This document shows, piece by piece, positions 61,719-64,000 of a DNA stretch of 64,000 bases; the first letter of the stretch is position 1; the number at the start of each line of letters is the position of its first letter. This DNA comes from JACCWM01 sp040393065 (GTDB lineage: Bacteria > Myxococcota_A > Bradymonadia > Bradymonadales > Bradymonadaceae), in NCBI GenBank assembly GCA_040393065.1, contig JBEBUW010000011.1, forward strand, positions 1 to 64,000, written 5' to 3'. The notes under the pieces were generated by a model that worked only from the letters and a program-made list of their open reading frames with translations, was not told the origin of the DNA and searched no databases. Position numbers and translations under genes: made by a program.

Positions 61719-62696
61719 ATGAGTAAGGCGAGTGCGATCGCGCATCCGAATATTGCATTGGTGAAATACTGGGGTAAGCGCGATGTGCGTTTGAATTTGC
61801 CGGCGGCACCGAGTTTGTCGTTGACGTTGGCGGGCATGGAGACGCGCACGACGGTGGAATTTGATGACTCGTTTGGCGCGGATCATGTGCAGCTGAATGG
61901 CGGGCTGGTGCGGGGCGCAAAGGCTGAGCGTGTGTCGGAGTTTCTGGATCGTGTGCGGCAGATGTCGGGCGAAGATCGTTTTGCGCGCGTGGTCAGTGAG
62001 AACACGTTTCCAACCAGTGCGGGGTTGGCGTCGTCGGCGTCGGGATTTGCGGCGCTGGCGCTGGCTGCGACGCAGGCGGCGGGATTGTCGTTGAACTCGG
62101 ATGAGTTGTCGGTGCTGGCGCGGTTGGGCTCGGGTTCGGCGGCGCGCAGCATTCTGGGTGGGTTTGTGGAAATGCGGGCCGGGGAGCGCGCGGATGGAAC
62201 GGACGCGTTTGCGGTGCAGGTGGCGGAGGCGCAACACTGGGATTTGCGGTGTCTGGTGGCGATTACGGCCGAGGGCGAGAAATCCGTTGGTTCCACGGAT
62301 GGCATGATGGAGACGATGGAAACGTCGATCTTTTATGATGCGTGGATCGCGCATGTGGCGGACGATCTGCAGGTTGCGCGGCAGGCCGTGTTGGAGCGCG
62401 ATTTTATGACGCTTGCAACCGTGGCCGAGCGAAGCTGTATGCGGATGCATGCCAGCGCGATGGCGGCCGATCCGGGGATTTTGTACTGGAACCCGACGAC
62501 GGTGCGCCTGATTCATCGGGTGCGGCGTGCGCGGCGTGATGGTTTGCCGGTGTTCTTTACGATCGATGCCGGGCCGCATGTGAAGGTGTTTTGCCCGGCG
62601 AGTGAACGGTCGGCGGTAGAGGCCGTGTTGCAGAGTGTGGAGGGGGTTCAGGGAATACTTGGGACGCGTCCGGGTGGTGGTGTGCGGGCGGTTTAA
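61719..62696 (+). CDS. mvaD: Diphosphomevalonate decarboxylase
   Basis: A 325-residue GHMP-family enzyme that makes isopentenyl diphosphate. IAHPNIALVKYWGKRDVRLN is the hallmark N terminus; TFPTSAGLASSASGFAALAL is the ATP-binding loop; GSGSAARSILGGFVEM follows; and the catalytic aspartate is in FTIDAGPHVKVFC. A strong ribosome-binding site (ggaggag) precedes the ATG. It is downstream of mevalonate kinase. Together they show that isoprenoids here come from the mevalonate route, as known for myxobacteria and related lineages. Confidence 0.94.
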   Translation: MSKASAIAHPNIALVKYWGKRDVRLNLPAAPSLSLTLAGMETRTTVEFDDSFGADHVQLNGGLVRGAKAERVSEFLDRVRQMSGEDRFARVVSENTFPTSAGLASSASGFAALALAATQAAGLSLNSDELSVLARLGSGSAARSILGGFVEMRAGERADGTDAFAVQVAEAQHWDLRCLVAITAEGEKSVGSTDGMMETMETSIFYDAWIAHVADDLQVARQAVLERDFMTLATVAERSCMRMHASAMAADPGILYWNPTTVRLIHRVRRARRDGLPVFFTIDAGPHVKVFCPASERSAVEAVLQSVEGVQGILGTRPGGGVRAV

Positions 62697-62736
62697 GGGT
62701 GGGGAGTGTGCGGTGATGTGCCACGTGTCCCAGGGC

Positions 62737-62959
62737 CAGAGGCCCAGGGTTGGCACGACGCCAACGTGCTCCGCGGAGGGCAGAGCCCTCGCTGCGCGGT
62801 GGCCCGGTGGTGTTGGGTGGTGTGCGGTGATGTGTAGAGACGTTGGGTGGTTTGCAACGAACCCGGGGGCAGAGGCCCAGGGTTGGCACGACGCCAACGT
62901 GCTCCGCGGAGGGCAGAGCCCTCGCTGCGCGGTGGCCCGGTGGTGTTGGGTGGTGTGCG
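62737..62959. repeat. Two exact 90-bp copies of GC-palindromic repeat
   Basis: The 90-bp sequence that starts cagaggcccagggttggcac and ends ttgggtggtgtgcg occurs at 62737-62826 and again at 62870-62959 without visible change, 133 bp apart. Its modules (ctccgcggagg, gagggcagagccctc) are those of the ccagaggcc family. No gene is seen between mvaD and 63673. Confidence 0.75.
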
Positions 62960-63001
62960 TTGCTGGCGCAGCATTATTGGGGTTGGAAGGGGGAAAATTG
63001 G

Positions 63002-63290
63002 GTGTGCGGGCGGTCGCGGGTGCGTTTTTTATTTACAAAACGGGTGTGCGGCGGTCGCGGAGGCGATCCGGCGTTTTTTGAAAAGCGAAAATCAGGGGCG
63101 CGAGGCTCGCGGGCTTGAGTGCGGAGGGTTCGGTCGCGTGCGCGAGGCTTGTGGGTGTGTTTCTTGGTTGGGGGAGGCGTGCGCGAGGCTCGCGGGTGTG
63201 GTTGGGAGTTTTTGGAGTGGGTGTGCGGGTGGTCGCGGGTGCGTTTTTTATTTGTAAAACGGGTGTGCGGGTGGTCGCGGGCGGGGTTTG
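63002..63290. repeat. Degenerate tandem array, ~42-bp units
   Basis: Units start with gtgtgcgggcggtcgcggg or gtgcgcgaggctcgcggg at about 63002, 63044, 63097, 63139, 63179, 63221 and 63263. Spacing is mostly 40-42 bp, with one of 53. The stretch tgcgttttttatttacaaaa appears twice (first and sixth units), where tttgtaaaa replaces tttacaaaa. The gcgaggctcgc core is a dyad in several units. It lies between two converging genes and has no convincing protein frame. Confidence 0.75.
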
Positions 63291-63379
63291 TGGGGATTGG
63301 GGGGATTGGTGTGGTGTGCGGTGTGGTGGGGTGGTGGTGATCGGAGAATTGGGTGGTGTGCGGTGATGTGTAGAGACGT

Positions 63380-63660
63380 TGGGTGGTTTGCCACGAACCC
63401 AGGGCCAGAGGCCCAGGGCTGGCACGACCAGCGCGCTTCGCAGGGGCCAGAGGCCCCGCTGCGCGGTGCTCCGGTGGTGTTGGGTGGTGTGCGGTGATGT
63501 GTAGAGACGTTGGGTGGTGTGCAACGAACCCAGGGGCAGAGCCCCAGGGCTAGCACGACCAGCGCGCTCCGCGGAGGGCAGAGCCCTCGCTGCGCGGTGC
63601 CCCGGTGGTGTTGTGGATGGTATGCAACGAACCCGGGGGCAGAGCCCTCGCTGCGCGGGT
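63380..63660. repeat. GC-palindromic repeats, further copies
   Basis: Two more copies of the ccagaggcc-type modules (63395-63490 and 63525-63660), each preceded by tgtagagacgttgggtggt. They differ from the 62.7-63.0 kb copies by base changes and by the exchange of ccaacgtgc for cagcgcgct. They lie downstream of the cytochrome gene. Confidence 0.6.
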
Positions 63661-63673
63661 GGTGGGGAGGGAA

Positions 63674-64000
63674 TTAGTGGTGGTGCATGTGCATGTGCAT
63701 GTCGGCCGGGGGCGTGTGGGCGGAGCCGGTGCGTTCCTGCCAGATTTGTTGGCTGACGACTTCCTGGCGGAAGGTGGCGTGGCAGGTGGTGCAGGCCTGG
63801 AGGGTGTGGGCGGTGGCTTTGAGGGTTGCGGCGGAGTCGCGTGCTTTTGCGGCGGCGCCGATGGCGTCGGCGCGGCGGTGAAATTCCAGGGCCAGTTCGG
63901 TGAATCCGGGAGCGCCGGCACCCATGTGGTTACACATCTGTTGCATTTCGGGGGAGGATTCGATGAGGCGTGAGGCGGCAGCGATGGCGTCCCAGTCGGA
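63674..64000 (-). CDS. c-type cytochrome, partial at window edge
   Basis: The last 108 residues of a protein whose start is beyond the window; the frame runs open to base 64000. ATAHTLQACTTCHATFRQEV contains a CxxCH heme-attachment motif close to the C terminus, preceded by helices with ELALEFHRRADAIGAAAKAR, the pattern of cytochrome c-prime/c556-type four-helix proteins. It ends in a metal-binding-looking tail (TPPADMHMHMHHH). It is expected to be periplasmic; the signal peptide is not visible. An internal ATG at 63946 is not its start. Confidence 0.72.
   Translation of the reverse strand, partial: SDWDAIAAASRLIESSPEMQQMCNHMGAGAPGFTELALEFHRRADAIGAAAKARDSAATLKATAHTLQACTTCHATFRQEVVSQQIWQERTGSAHTPPADMHMHMHHH

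Noticed and set aside
62635..63257. Several open frames in the 62.6-63.3 kb intergenic region
   Set aside because: They run through palindromic repeats on both strands and have no domain; long open frames result from repeat composition.

Overview
This 64 kb window is bacterial chromosome, probably from the Myxococcota/Bradymonadia side of the old Deltaproteobacteria. That placement is an inference from gene content: an AgmX/PglI-type C-terminal domain protein, a zinc-ribbon Ser/Thr kinase with a membrane anchor, a pseudokinase-PP2C fusion, many lipoproteins (one with choice-of-anchor and PKD-like repeats), a mevalonate-pathway gene pair, and a multidomain lipid enzyme resembling the myxobacterial ether-lipid enzyme ElbD in layout. 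No rRNA, tRNA, transposase, prophage or CRISPR array was recognised. The + strand is visibly richer in G than C whichever strand the genes lie on, so the window probably lies on one replichore. One gene (19273-19803) breaks this skew.

Layout. 0.4-8 kb: a small lipoprotein and a nitroreductase (-), then alanine dehydrogenase, an ECF sigma factor with its zinc-finger anti-sigma factor, a degenerate diacylglycerol-kinase-like protein, a membrane-anchored protein and glutamate dehydrogenase (+). 8-18 kb: TPR/PEGA protein, Ser/Thr kinase, AgmX-type lipoprotein, RlmD, two lipoproteins, and a very large peptidase/propeller/barrel protein. 18-26 kb: PRPP-synthetase-like protein, thioredoxin-like lipoprotein, RsmE/PrmA, DapA/DapB and a UvrD-type helicase. 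26-32 kb: a small secreted-looking protein followed by a SycD/LcrH-like chaperone (a candidate type III secretion pair), a large lipoprotein, and a zinc-ribbon/pseudokinase/PP2C fusion. 32-41 kb: a four-gene minus-strand lipid cluster (HAD phosphatase, LarA-like protein, a reductase-ligase-ACP-acyltransferase-SCP2 fusion, and an SDR). 41-51 kb: membrane protein, HemW, a 2041-residue alpha-2-macroglobulin without the thioester cysteine, cupin and lipoprotein. 51-57 kb: metG-HEAT-tatD operon and nth. 57-64 kb: fumC, aat, a macro-domain protein, mevalonate kinase, diphosphomevalonate decarboxylase and the end of a c-type cytochrome.

The most unusual content is between the genes. Six intergenic arrays (at about 0, 13.2, 32.1, 41.4, 55.8 and 63.0 kb) are built from units of about 40-43 bp, close to four helical turns, yet their sequences look unrelated. 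Some carry a clear dyad in every unit. A second, separate family is a 104-106 bp imperfect palindrome whose partial copies sit on or within a few bases of stop codons of four genes (rlmD, the cupin gene, aat and the macro gene). Further GC-palindromic and purine-rich repeat families fill most of the remaining intergenic space.
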